Assembly (NCBI GenBank): GCA_965655625.1
Contig: CBFHHA010000003.1
Span: 38,515 to 102,514, forward strand
Direction: 5' to 3'
Source of the DNA: CAJJDF01 sp965655625
Lineage (GTDB): Bacteria > Bacteroidota > Bacteroidia > Flavobacteriales_D > CAJJDF01
Length of the DNA stretch: 64,000 nucleotides
Both the position numbers and the translations under genes were made by a program. The notes beneath the pieces were generated by a model. The model was not told the origin of the DNA and made no database searches. It saw only the letters and a list, made by a program, of their open reading frames with translations. Each line of letters begins with the position of its first letter. Position 1 is the stretch's first letter. Below are positions 1-7,615 of the stretch, in pieces.

Positions 1-215
1 CATTTATCTGGAGAAATAAAATAAACATCCATATCAACTGGTTCTTGATATTCGTCAGCATTTACCTCTTTTCCATCGTATAGTTTTACCATCCCCTTGA
101 GGCCTGTTCCATCTGAAAATTTCCAATCGGCACCTCCTTCATAAATTGCGTTATTTGGACATTCTGGCTCGCATGCCCCGCAATTGATACATTCTTGTGT
201 TATAATTATTGCCAT
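1..215 (-). CDS. 4Fe-4S ferredoxin (3' part outside window)
   Basis: Electron-transfer protein of the bacterial ferredoxin family. The reverse-strand frame starts with ATG at 215 and runs off the left edge, giving 71 residues. It begins MAIIITQECINCGACEPECP, with a complete CxxCxxCxxxCP cluster motif (Cys 9, 12, 15 and 19); the second cluster motif lies beyond the edge. It diverges from the acyl-CoA reductase at 362, and this ferredoxin/LuxC-type pairing is common in Flavobacteriales. The redox partner cannot be told from the sequence. Confidence 0.9.
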   Translation of the reverse strand, partial: MAIIITQECINCGACEPECPNNAIYEGGADWKFSDGTGLKGMVKLYDGKEVNADEYQEPVDMDVYFISPDK

Positions 216-349
216 CGATCATTCTATTTTTTACAAAATTAATACAATCTTCATGGATTGTCTATTATTTGGAGAGTTATTTTACTGATGTTTCTCAGTT
301 TAGGGCAAAGGAATCGCTTTCTTTCAATCGATTAACTACAGATTGTTTT

Positions 350-357
350 TATCTTTG
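350..357 (+). promoter_or_regulatory. Bacteroidota -7 promoter box, acyl-CoA reductase gene
   Basis: TATCTTTG matches the Bacteroidota -7 consensus TAnnTTTG exactly. It ends only 4 nt before the ATG at 362, so the predicted transcript starts at or next to the start codon. Confidence 0.6.
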
Positions 358-361
358 TAAC

Positions 362-1408
362 ATGAACATAGAAGAAAGAAAAAATGCTTTTGTACAGCTG
401 GGTAAGGTGTTGAGTAATTTTACCGAAAAAAATCTTTGGGAGAGCCATGCTTGCGGATTGACGAAAGAAGAATTTGAGGAGTTTGAAACAACCCTTGTTA
501 GAGCAAAAGTTTTGAACCCTTGGTTTACAGAAGATCAAGTAAGAAAGGCAATTTCTGGTATTGTTTCTATGCTGGACAAATCCAGGCTAGAGCAATGGAT
601 AGATTCTTATGAATCTCTAGAAGAAACTAACAAAGCAATAGGTGTTGTGATGGCCGGGAATATTCCTATTGTGGGTTTTCATGATTTTCTTTGTGTCTTA
701 ATTTCTGGAAATAAGTTGGCTGCCAAATTATCTTCCGAGGACAAAATTTTATTGCCAATGATTTCCCAAGTTTTGATTCAACTGGAACCTAGGTTTCAGG
801 ATCACATAGAGTTTGTAGAGAGGCTTCAGGACTTTGATGCTGTAATTGCAACTGGAAGTAACAATTCGGCTCGCTATTTCGAATCCTATTTCAAAGAGTA
901 TCCTGCAATTATCAGAAAAAATAGAACAAGTGTGGCTGTTTTTACTGGAAACGAAACGGAAGAGGAGCTAACTGCTTTTGCCGAAGATGTTTTTTTATAT
1001 TTCGGAAAAGGGTGCAGAAATGTAACGAAAATTTATGTTCCCAAAGAATTTGATTTAAATAAGTTGTTCCAAGCATTTTACCCTTACCAAGAAATCGTGA
1101 ATCACAATAAATATGCAAACAATTATGATTACAACAAGGCGGTATATTTAATGAATCAGGTAGAACTGATAGAAAATGGATTTTTATTGATGAAACAAGA
1201 CTCCTCTTTGCATTCTCCCTTGAGTGTGCTCAACTACGAATACTACAATTCACTGGACGAGGTGATTGCTCAATTAGAAGAGAAAAAAGATACTATCCAA
1301 TGTGTGGTGGGTACTAATTTCACTCCATTTGGAAAAGCCCAGACTCCTGATGTTTCAGATTATGCTGATGGTGTGGATACATTGGAGTTTTTATTGGCTC
1401 TTAAATAA
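362..1408 (+). CDS. Acyl-CoA reductase, LuxC-like
   Basis: 348-residue member of the LuxC/acyl-CoA reductase family (aldehyde dehydrogenase-like fold), expected to reduce fatty acyl-CoA or acyl groups to aldehydes with NAD(P)H. A conserved cofactor-domain stretch GVVMAGNIPIVG lies at about 94-105, and the likely catalytic cysteine is Cys218 in FGKGCRN. The frame is open further upstream to 209, but the ATG at 362 gives the normal family N-terminus and sits just after a perfect -7 box. The gene diverges from the ferredoxin at 215. There are no lux genes nearby, so a role in bioluminescence is unlikely; the physiological substrate is unknown. Confidence 0.85.
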   Translation: MNIEERKNAFVQLGKVLSNFTEKNLWESHACGLTKEEFEEFETTLVRAKVLNPWFTEDQVRKAISGIVSMLDKSRLEQWIDSYESLEETNKAIGVVMAGNIPIVGFHDFLCVLISGNKLAAKLSSEDKILLPMISQVLIQLEPRFQDHIEFVERLQDFDAVIATGSNNSARYFESYFKEYPAIIRKNRTSVAVFTGNETEEELTAFAEDVFLYFGKGCRNVTKIYVPKEFDLNKLFQAFYPYQEIVNHNKYANNYDYNKAVYLMNQVELIENGFLLMKQDSSLHSPLSVLNYEYYNSLDEVIAQLEEKKDTIQCVVGTNFTPFGKAQTPDVSDYADGVDTLEFLLALK

Positions 1409-1511
1409 CCTCTTGTCAGAACAAAAGCAATCAAACAGAATTTTTTATATTAAATTGAATATTTTTTGGCAATATTATAGCCAAGAACACAACAACTAAA
1501 AATTGAAAAAA

Positions 1512-4500
1512 ATGAAAATACTTCTACAATTAAAACTTGCCTTTTTATTGGCTGTCTATTTTTCGAATAGTGCTTATTCACAATTTACAAATCCAGATTG
1601 GGATACCAAATGGAATTTAGGTTTCAATATGGGAGGAGTTTGGCAAGATGGCGATGTACTTCTTGATAGGCCTGGATTTGGTTACGGATTTACTCTAGGC
1701 AAAGGAATTTATGAATCTCAAGGGAAGTTTTGGAGCGTAGATGTGAGGTTTCGATACCTGAAAGGAAGAACTTTTGGACAGAATCTGTCGCTAACCGATT
1801 CTGCCGATATTGATGACAATTCATTGTATGCAATAGGTACAACGAATTACAAAGCAACTCAGGGATTGTTGTATTTAAATACGGAAACAGTTTTGCATGA
1901 TTTCTCCATGGAAGCAGTTATTAATTTTCATGCCTTGAGGGAACGTACGGGGGTGCTTTTGTCTGTTTTTGGAGGAATTGGTATTACGGATTACAGAACA
2001 AAAACGGATTTGTTGTATACTCCTGATGGTCAGAATTTTGATAAAATGTATGATTTTTCTTCCATAGATTCTAATTCGGCAACTAAGTCTGATTTTAGAG
2101 ACTTACAAGACGGAGATTACGAGTCATTTGCACCCTTTAGCGAAGACAAAACAATTCGGTTGATGCCATCGTTGGGAATAGGGTTGGGATACCAGTTTTC
2201 ACCTCAATGGTCTATTGGTTTTGAGCATAGAGTAACTTTTACGTTACAGGATAAATTTGATGGATTGGAGCAGGATGGAACTCAGTTTTTGCAATGGGGT
2301 GATCACGATAAATATCACTACTCTTCAATTTTTTTGAGGTGGAATATTTTTAAGGGGAAAACGTCAACAACTACCACAACAAGAAATTGTCCACCACCTT
2401 ATATACAAATTTCTGATTTACCAGAGGTATATGAAGTAAACGAAAAGTTAATTCAAGTGAGAGCCAGAGTTACCAAAATTAATTCGAACAATGACGTAAT
2501 TTTGGTAGTAAACGACCAAATTGAACAGACCATTTACAACAGAAATACCGATTACGTTGTAGGAACTGTTCAATTAATTGAGGGAAGAAATAAAATTTAT
2601 TACTTAGCTACCAATCAATGTGGCGAATCAATGGATAGCGTGATCGTCATTTACAATCCAAATTATTGTCCAAAGGCAGAAATTACAATTTCGCAACCTC
2701 TCACAGATAGTGTGTCGAGCAAAGAACTGACTTTGGAGGCGCAAGTACTTAGATTACAAGAGGGTACAATTGAAGTAAAACTGAATAAGGAAGTTGTTAC
2801 CCACAATTATACTGATTATTCTAAAAAACTAACAGCCGATTTGACTTTGAAAGAAGGGTTGAATTCCATTGAAATTAAAGCAATGAACAAATGTGGAGAT
2901 ACGACTGTGACTGCTCAATTGGTTTATTTCTGTGTTTCTCCATCGGTAGCTATTACGAGTCCTTCTTCGGGAGCTGAGATAGAAAATTTATCTGCTAGCT
3001 TTTCTGCAATTACTCGTCACATTCAAAAAAGTGATCAAGTAACTGTGCAATTAAATGGCACTGATATTTCCTTTGATTTTGACAACAAAACTCTCAGAAT
3101 AACGGGGGCAATGAATCTTGCTGTGGGAGAAAATAAACTTGCAATCACTGTGAAGAACGACTGCGGAACTGATTCAAAAACTATTCTGTTTGATTACAAG
3201 GAGCCTTGTTATTTGCCGATAGTCATGATTTCGGAGCCGATGATCAATACTACGGTTTCCAATCCAACTTTCAATTTTGAGGGGTCTGTTACGAATGTAA
3301 CTCAATCTGATATTAAATTAACGGTAAACGGCAGGCCAATGTCTTTTACATTTAATAATGCAAATGGAGATGTATTGGCTGCTCTGAATTTAGTGCAAGG
3401 AACTAATTCAATAGTGCTTTCGGCTTTGAATCCTTGCGGTACAGATCAAGAATCGGTGCAAATTATCTATGATTGCCCAGCTCCAATTGTTACTATTTCT
3501 TCTCCTCGAAACGGTTTTGCTTCACCTAATTCCAACCTTGCTCTTCAAGGAAATGCTGCGAACGTAAGGTTAAAGAACGAATTGTCGATTTTGGTCAATG
3601 GGGTTTCTGTTCCGTTTACATTTAATCCAAACGGAAATTTTGCTTTAGTTTCTTCTTTGAAACCTGGTCAAAATACGATTACGGTAAGAGCATTAACCGC
3701 ATGTGGCGAAGATGTAAAAACAATTTTGGTTACTTACGATCAACCCTGTCCTCAACCTTTTGCCACTATCAATTCTCCTATTAATGGCTCAAATTTATCG
3801 GTTAGTTCTCTTACGCTTACCGGAACTGCAGTGAACATCAATAACCAATCTAATATGACAGTTCGGCTAAACGGAATGAGTCAATCATTCTCTTGGAACC
3901 CTGGTAACCAAATGTACACTTCTGGACTTAATTTGAGGGAGGGAACAAACACAATAGTTGTAACGGCTAACACGAATTGTGGTTCTGATTCCAAAACTAT
4001 TTCTGTGGTGTACACCAAAGCATGTCCCAAACCAACTGTGGCGATAACGAGTCCGAGCAATGGACTTAACTCCACTTCTTTGTCTGTTCCTTTTACTGGC
4101 GCGGTTACTAATATTCAGTCGGCCTCACAGGTTCAGTTAAGGATTAATGGAAGTAGTGTGAACAGCAATTATAATCAGGCTACAGGAATTGTAACAGCAA
4201 CTATAAATTTAGTCTCTGGAAGTAATTCTATTGAATTAATAGCAACAAACAACTGTGGTGTTGAGAGAGCAAACAGAACGATTTCTTACAGATGTCCTTT
4301 GCCTACCACAAATATTTCTGCTCCAATGAACGGGATGACTTACTCGACCAATCAAGTTAATTTTGAAGGGTTTGTAAGCGGTGTTTCTACTCAGTCTCAA
4401 GTATCAATTTTGTTAAACGGAAATCCGATATCATTTGTTTATGATGCCAGAACTAGCAAGTTTTCTGGCGTAATGAATTTGGTAATTGGAAACAACACCT

Positions 4501-6059
4501 TGATTTCTACCGTTACAAATCAATGTGGGACAGACTCTAAAACTGTTACAGTTACTTACAGCAAGCCATGTCCTTCTCCATCGGTAAGTATTTCTTCCCC
4601 TACTAATGGAAGCACAAATACTTCGGGCACTGTTCAGATTTCAGGAATTGTGACGAATATGATTTCACAATCAGATTTGAGCTTGAAGTTGAACGGAAAT
4701 CCACTGAACTTTTCTTACAACGGAAGTACGAGAACTTATACCGCGAATGGAAATTTACAAGCCGGAAACAATACGATTGTAGCTTCAGTTGCAACAAATT
4801 GTGGGACAGACTCTAAAACTGTTACAGTTACTTACAGCAAGCCATGTCCTTCTCCATCGGTAAGTATTTCTTCACCTACTAATGGTGCTAAACTAAGTGC
4901 TAATAACGTTTCCATTAGTGGAATTGTCTTGAATATTTCAAATAAGTCCGACATGGAAATTAAAGTGAATGGCAGACCAGTGTCATTTACTTTTAACGGA
5001 TCCACTAAAAGATACTCTGCAAATTCAACTTTAAGAGTTGGGAAGAATAGTGTGTCTGTTTCTGCAAATACAAATTGTGGTAACGACAATAAGACGATAA
5101 CCTTGGAGTATTCGGAACCTTGTAAAAGTCCATCTGTGAAGGTGAATTCTCCAAGAAATGGGGATAAATTATCTTCAAGTTCTGTTATGTTGAAAGGAAC
5201 TGCAATCGGGATTAAAAATAACAGCCAACTATCAGTCACAGTTAACGGGAGAGTGGTTAACACTAATTTTTCTTCCTTGACATATGAATTCATGGCTTCT
5301 ATCAGTTTAAATCCGGGAAACAACACAGTTGTGGTAAAAGCAGAAAATGAATGTGGAGAAGATTCAAAGTCTATTCGTCTTACCTATGAGCCTCCATGTC
5401 CTAAGCCCACAGTTAGAATTCTTACTCCTTCAACTAACTCTAGTGTGAAAGGAAATAAAGTCACTCTAACAGGTATTGCAACGAATTTGGTTAACTCCTC
5501 AGACTTGGAATTAAAGGTAAATGGAGTTATTCGACCAGTTAATTATAACTTTTCAACCAAATCATTTACAGCTTTGGTCACATTAAATTCTGGGTCATTC
5601 AATACAATTAGCGTTTCGGTAGCCACAAACTGCGGAACCGAAAGCAAATCGATAAAGGTTAATTCTGTCGTAGTTCAAAAACCAGTCGTGCGAGTAGAAT
5701 ATCCCAGCTCAAACTCCACAACTATTGCTGGGACTCAATCTAAAATTTTTGGTTCAGTGTCAGGTATTTCTGGCTCGTCTCAATTTGAAATTAAAGTTAA
5801 TGGTTCGAAAGTGACTAGTTACACCTTGTCAAATCAAGGCTCAGATAATTTTACATTCAACGGCCTGTTAACACTAAATCCTGGAAGGAATAATATTTCT
5901 ATCAAAGCAACTCACAGCTCTGGAGGAGTGGAGTTAGTGAATAAAGTGATACAGGTAAATACTCCTAAAAATGTTGTCTCGCCTAAAGTAGAAACGACTA
6001 AATCTCTGGAAAAAACACCTGTGAAGAATTCACCAACCCGACAACCAAATAAGAGGTAA
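1512..6059 (+). CDS. Giant surface protein: N-terminal beta-barrel plus about 13 Ig-like repeats
   Basis: 1515 residues from the ATG at 1512; an in-frame TTG at 1503 is possible. A signal peptide (about 1-24, ending SNSAYSQ) is followed by roughly 270 residues of alternating aromatic/glycine-rich strands resembling an outer-membrane barrel. Then come about 13 tandem repeats of 85-95 residues. Each typically starts CPxPxVxIxSPxNG, has a central LNG and a (Y/F)N turn, and ends with an LxxGxNTI strand and TNCGTDSKTxxVxY; paired cysteines suggest disulfides. The last repeat lacks the cysteine and is followed by a short Lys/Pro/Thr-rich tail. No catalytic motif was seen. The design suggests a surface stalk or adhesin anchored by a barrel; the function is unknown. 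Confidence 0.75.
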   Translation: MKILLQLKLAFLLAVYFSNSAYSQFTNPDWDTKWNLGFNMGGVWQDGDVLLDRPGFGYGFTLGKGIYESQGKFWSVDVRFRYLKGRTFGQNLSLTDSADIDDNSLYAIGTTNYKATQGLLYLNTETVLHDFSMEAVINFHALRERTGVLLSVFGGIGITDYRTKTDLLYTPDGQNFDKMYDFSSIDSNSATKSDFRDLQDGDYESFAPFSEDKTIRLMPSLGIGLGYQFSPQWSIGFEHRVTFTLQDKFDGLEQDGTQFLQWGDHDKYHYSSIFLRWNIFKGKTSTTTTTRNCPPPYIQISDLPEVYEVNEKLIQVRARVTKINSNNDVILVVNDQIEQTIYNRNTDYVVGTVQLIEGRNKIYYLATNQCGESMDSVIVIYNPNYCPKAEITISQPLTDSVSSKELTLEAQVLRLQEGTIEVKLNKEVVTHNYTDYSKKLTADLTLKEGLNSIEIKAMNKCGDTTVTAQLVYFCVSPSVAITSPSSGAEIENLSASFSAITRHIQKSDQVTVQLNGTDISFDFDNKTLRITGAMNLAVGENKLAITVKNDCGTDSKTILFDYKEPCYLPIVMISEPMINTTVSNPTFNFEGSVTNVTQSDIKLTVNGRPMSFTFNNANGDVLAALNLVQGTNSIVLSALNPCGTDQESVQIIYDCPAPIVTISSPRNGFASPNSNLALQGNAANVRLKNELSILVNGVSVPFTFNPNGNFALVSSLKPGQNTITVRALTACGEDVKTILVTYDQPCPQPFATINSPINGSNLSVSSLTLTGTAVNINNQSNMTVRLNGMSQSFSWNPGNQMYTSGLNLREGTNTIVVTANTNCGSDSKTISVVYTKACPKPTVAITSPSNGLNSTSLSVPFTGAVTNIQSASQVQLRINGSSVNSNYNQATGIVTATINLVSGSNSIELIATNNCGVERANRTISYRCPLPTTNISAPMNGMTYSTNQVNFEGFVSGVSTQSQVSILLNGNPISFVYDARTSKFSGVMNLVIGNNTLISTVTNQCGTDSKTVTVTYSKPCPSPSVSISSPTNGSTNTSGTVQISGIVTNMISQSDLSLKLNGNPLNFSYNGSTRTYTANGNLQAGNNTIVASVATNCGTDSKTVTVTYSKPCPSPSVSISSPTNGAKLSANNVSISGIVLNISNKSDMEIKVNGRPVSFTFNGSTKRYSANSTLRVGKNSVSVSANTNCGNDNKTITLEYSEPCKSPSVKVNSPRNGDKLSSSSVMLKGTAIGIKNNSQLSVTVNGRVVNTNFSSLTYEFMASISLNPGNNTVVVKAENECGEDSKSIRLTYEPPCPKPTVRILTPSTNSSVKGNKVTLTGIATNLVNSSDLELKVNGVIRPVNYNFSTKSFTALVTLNSGSFNTISVSVATNCGTESKSIKVNSVVVQKPVVRVEYPSSNSTTIAGTQSKIFGSVSGISGSSQFEIKVNGSKVTSYTLSNQGSDNFTFNGLLTLNPGRNNISIKATHSSGGVELVNKVIQVNTPKNVVSPKVETTKSLEKTPVKNSPTRQPNKR
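4524..4885 (+). repeat. 86-bp near-identical direct repeat inside the Ig-repeat gene
   Basis: Bases 4524-4609 and 4800-4885 are identical except at one position (4598 C, 4874 A). The offset is 276 bp, exactly 92 codons. The other repeat units share only protein-level similarity. The pair therefore records a recent internal duplication or gene conversion that covers the junction between two Ig units. Confidence 0.9.
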
Positions 6060-6111
6060 GTGGATAAAAAAATGGCAAGCAAGCAGCAATGTCTGAAGTC
6101 TTGGAGATGGG

Positions 6112-6300
6112 TTATTTAAACCAATTTCTTTTATTTATCATGTTAATAGAGAGAATTGGTTCGACTTCTGTTACGATTAAAAAAGTATAAAACCCATTTT
6201 CGGCATATTTACAAGGAAAGTGCTCAAAGTTCATTTCGTAAATTCCGGCAAGGAAAGTGAGAGAAATTTTTTGTTTGGAATTAGATTTAAAATTATCCAA
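6112..6300 (-). pseudogene. Possible remnant of a type IX secretion C-terminal domain
   Basis: The 321-bp gap 6060-6380 holds no clear gene. A reverse-strand frame reads AGIYEMNF, then NGFYTF, then INMINKR before its stop. This order resembles the T9SS type A sorting domain pattern (AGxYxxxF, then SGxYxY, then KKMxL). The frame is closed upstream by a stop and has no credible start. I read it as a decayed gene end, but chance similarity is quite possible. Confidence 0.25.
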
Positions 6301-6380
6301 ATAAAAAATAGACTGGATTTAGAAATCATTTTCAGCGAAGCGATTTTATTATTTATTTTTCAACTCACGTAAGACGGTTA

Positions 6381-7592
6381 TTATTTTAACTTACCTGCAA
6401 TGAATCCAGTAGTCCAGGCAGCTTGAAAGTTATAACCTCCTGTGATGCCATCCACGTCCATTACCTCGCCAGCAAAGTAGAGATTCGGAACTACCTTACT
6501 TTCCATAGTTGAAAAATTGATACTTTCTAAACTCACACCTCCGCAAGTCACAAACTCTTCTTTAAATGTGGTTTTTCCTTCTACAGAATATACATCATTT
6601 GTAAGGATATTACATAATTTGTTGAGGTCTTTCTTGCCCATTTCATTCCATTTTTTACTCAATGGAATCTCTGCTTTAAGAATCAAGAAGTGCCATAATC
6701 TTTCGGGTAGGAGGTAAGCTCTATAGTTTTGTATTTGTTTTTTAGGAGCAGTTTTTATGATATTTCTTAACTCTTGCATCACAGATTCGTAACTCTGAAC
6801 ATTAACCCAATTTACTTGTAGTTTAGCTTTATATCCGGCTTCGGCTAAAATTCTAGCACCAAATGCCGAAAGCTTTAAAATAGAAGGGCCACTCATTCCC
6901 CAATGTGTTACAAGTAGCGGTCCGTTAGATTTTAGCTTAGTTCCCTGGATAGCTGTGAGCGTATGTTCAACCACAATACCCATTAGCTCAGTTACAGTTT
7001 CATTGGGCATATTAAAAGTAAATAATGAAGGGACAGGAGCTTCAATTTTGTGTCCTAACTTTTCTAGCCATACAAGGCCTTCCTTCTTTGGAGAACCACC
7101 TGTTGCTACAATTACTTTGTCAAATTCATGCACGAGTTCATTTCCTCTGAATAGGATTTTAATTGTACCATCTTGAGGAATGAGTTGTTCTACCAATCTT
7201 CCTGTTTCTATTTGAATACCTAATCTTTCGGATTCGGTCATAAAACAATCGATGATGGACTGAGAGTCCTGTGATACAGGAAATACACAATTGTCCTCTT
7301 GTGTGACCAAGGGTACATTTCTTTCTTCAAACCATTTGATTGTATCTTGAGTATAAAATTCTCTAAATACTTTTTTGAGTTTTTTTTCGCCTCTGGGATA
7401 AGCTTTGGATAGTTCAGCAATGGATGTACAACCATTGGTGACATTGCATCTCCCTCCACCAGATATTTTTACTTTTGATAAGAGTTTTTGAGATTTCTCT
7501 AAAATAACTACTTCGGCATCTGGATGATTCTCCTTTGCTTGTATCGCAGAAAAAAAACCTGCAGCACCTCCACCAATTATTCCTATTTTCAT
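6381..7592 (-). CDS. FAD-dependent oxidoreductase, HI0933/YhiN family
   Basis: 403 residues. The N-terminal FAD-binding motif is GIIGGGAAGFFSA (about 4-16), followed by the family signature SKVKISGGGRCNVTNG. The C-terminus has FAGEVMDVDGITGGYNFQAA, the second FAD contact of this family. The start is ATG 7592, because this places the dinucleotide motif at residue 4; the open frame extends further but overlaps the 885-residue gene. The family is widespread with no settled reaction (BaiN-like and aminoacetone oxidase-like members exist). It lies 23 bp downstream of the secreted PKD/CHU_C gene on the same strand and may be co-transcribed. Confidence 0.85.
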   Translation of the reverse strand: MKIGIIGGGAAGFFSAIQAKENHPDAEVVILEKSQKLLSKVKISGGGRCNVTNGCTSIAELSKAYPRGEKKLKKVFREFYTQDTIKWFEERNVPLVTQEDNCVFPVSQDSQSIIDCFMTESERLGIQIETGRLVEQLIPQDGTIKILFRGNELVHEFDKVIVATGGSPKKEGLVWLEKLGHKIEAPVPSLFTFNMPNETVTELMGIVVEHTLTAIQGTKLKSNGPLLVTHWGMSGPSILKLSAFGARILAEAGYKAKLQVNWVNVQSYESVMQELRNIIKTAPKKQIQNYRAYLLPERLWHFLILKAEIPLSKKWNEMGKKDLNKLCNILTNDVYSVEGKTTFKEEFVTCGGVSLESINFSTMESKVVPNLYFAGEVMDVDGITGGYNFQAAWTTGFIAGKLK

Positions 7593-7615
7593 AGAAGCAA
7601 AAGTAGTAAAAGAAC

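Noticed and set aside
4832..5326. 164-codon minus-strand ORF inside the Ig-repeat gene
   Set aside because: It lies entirely opposite a strongly supported gene with regular repeats; its openness follows from the repeat codon pattern.
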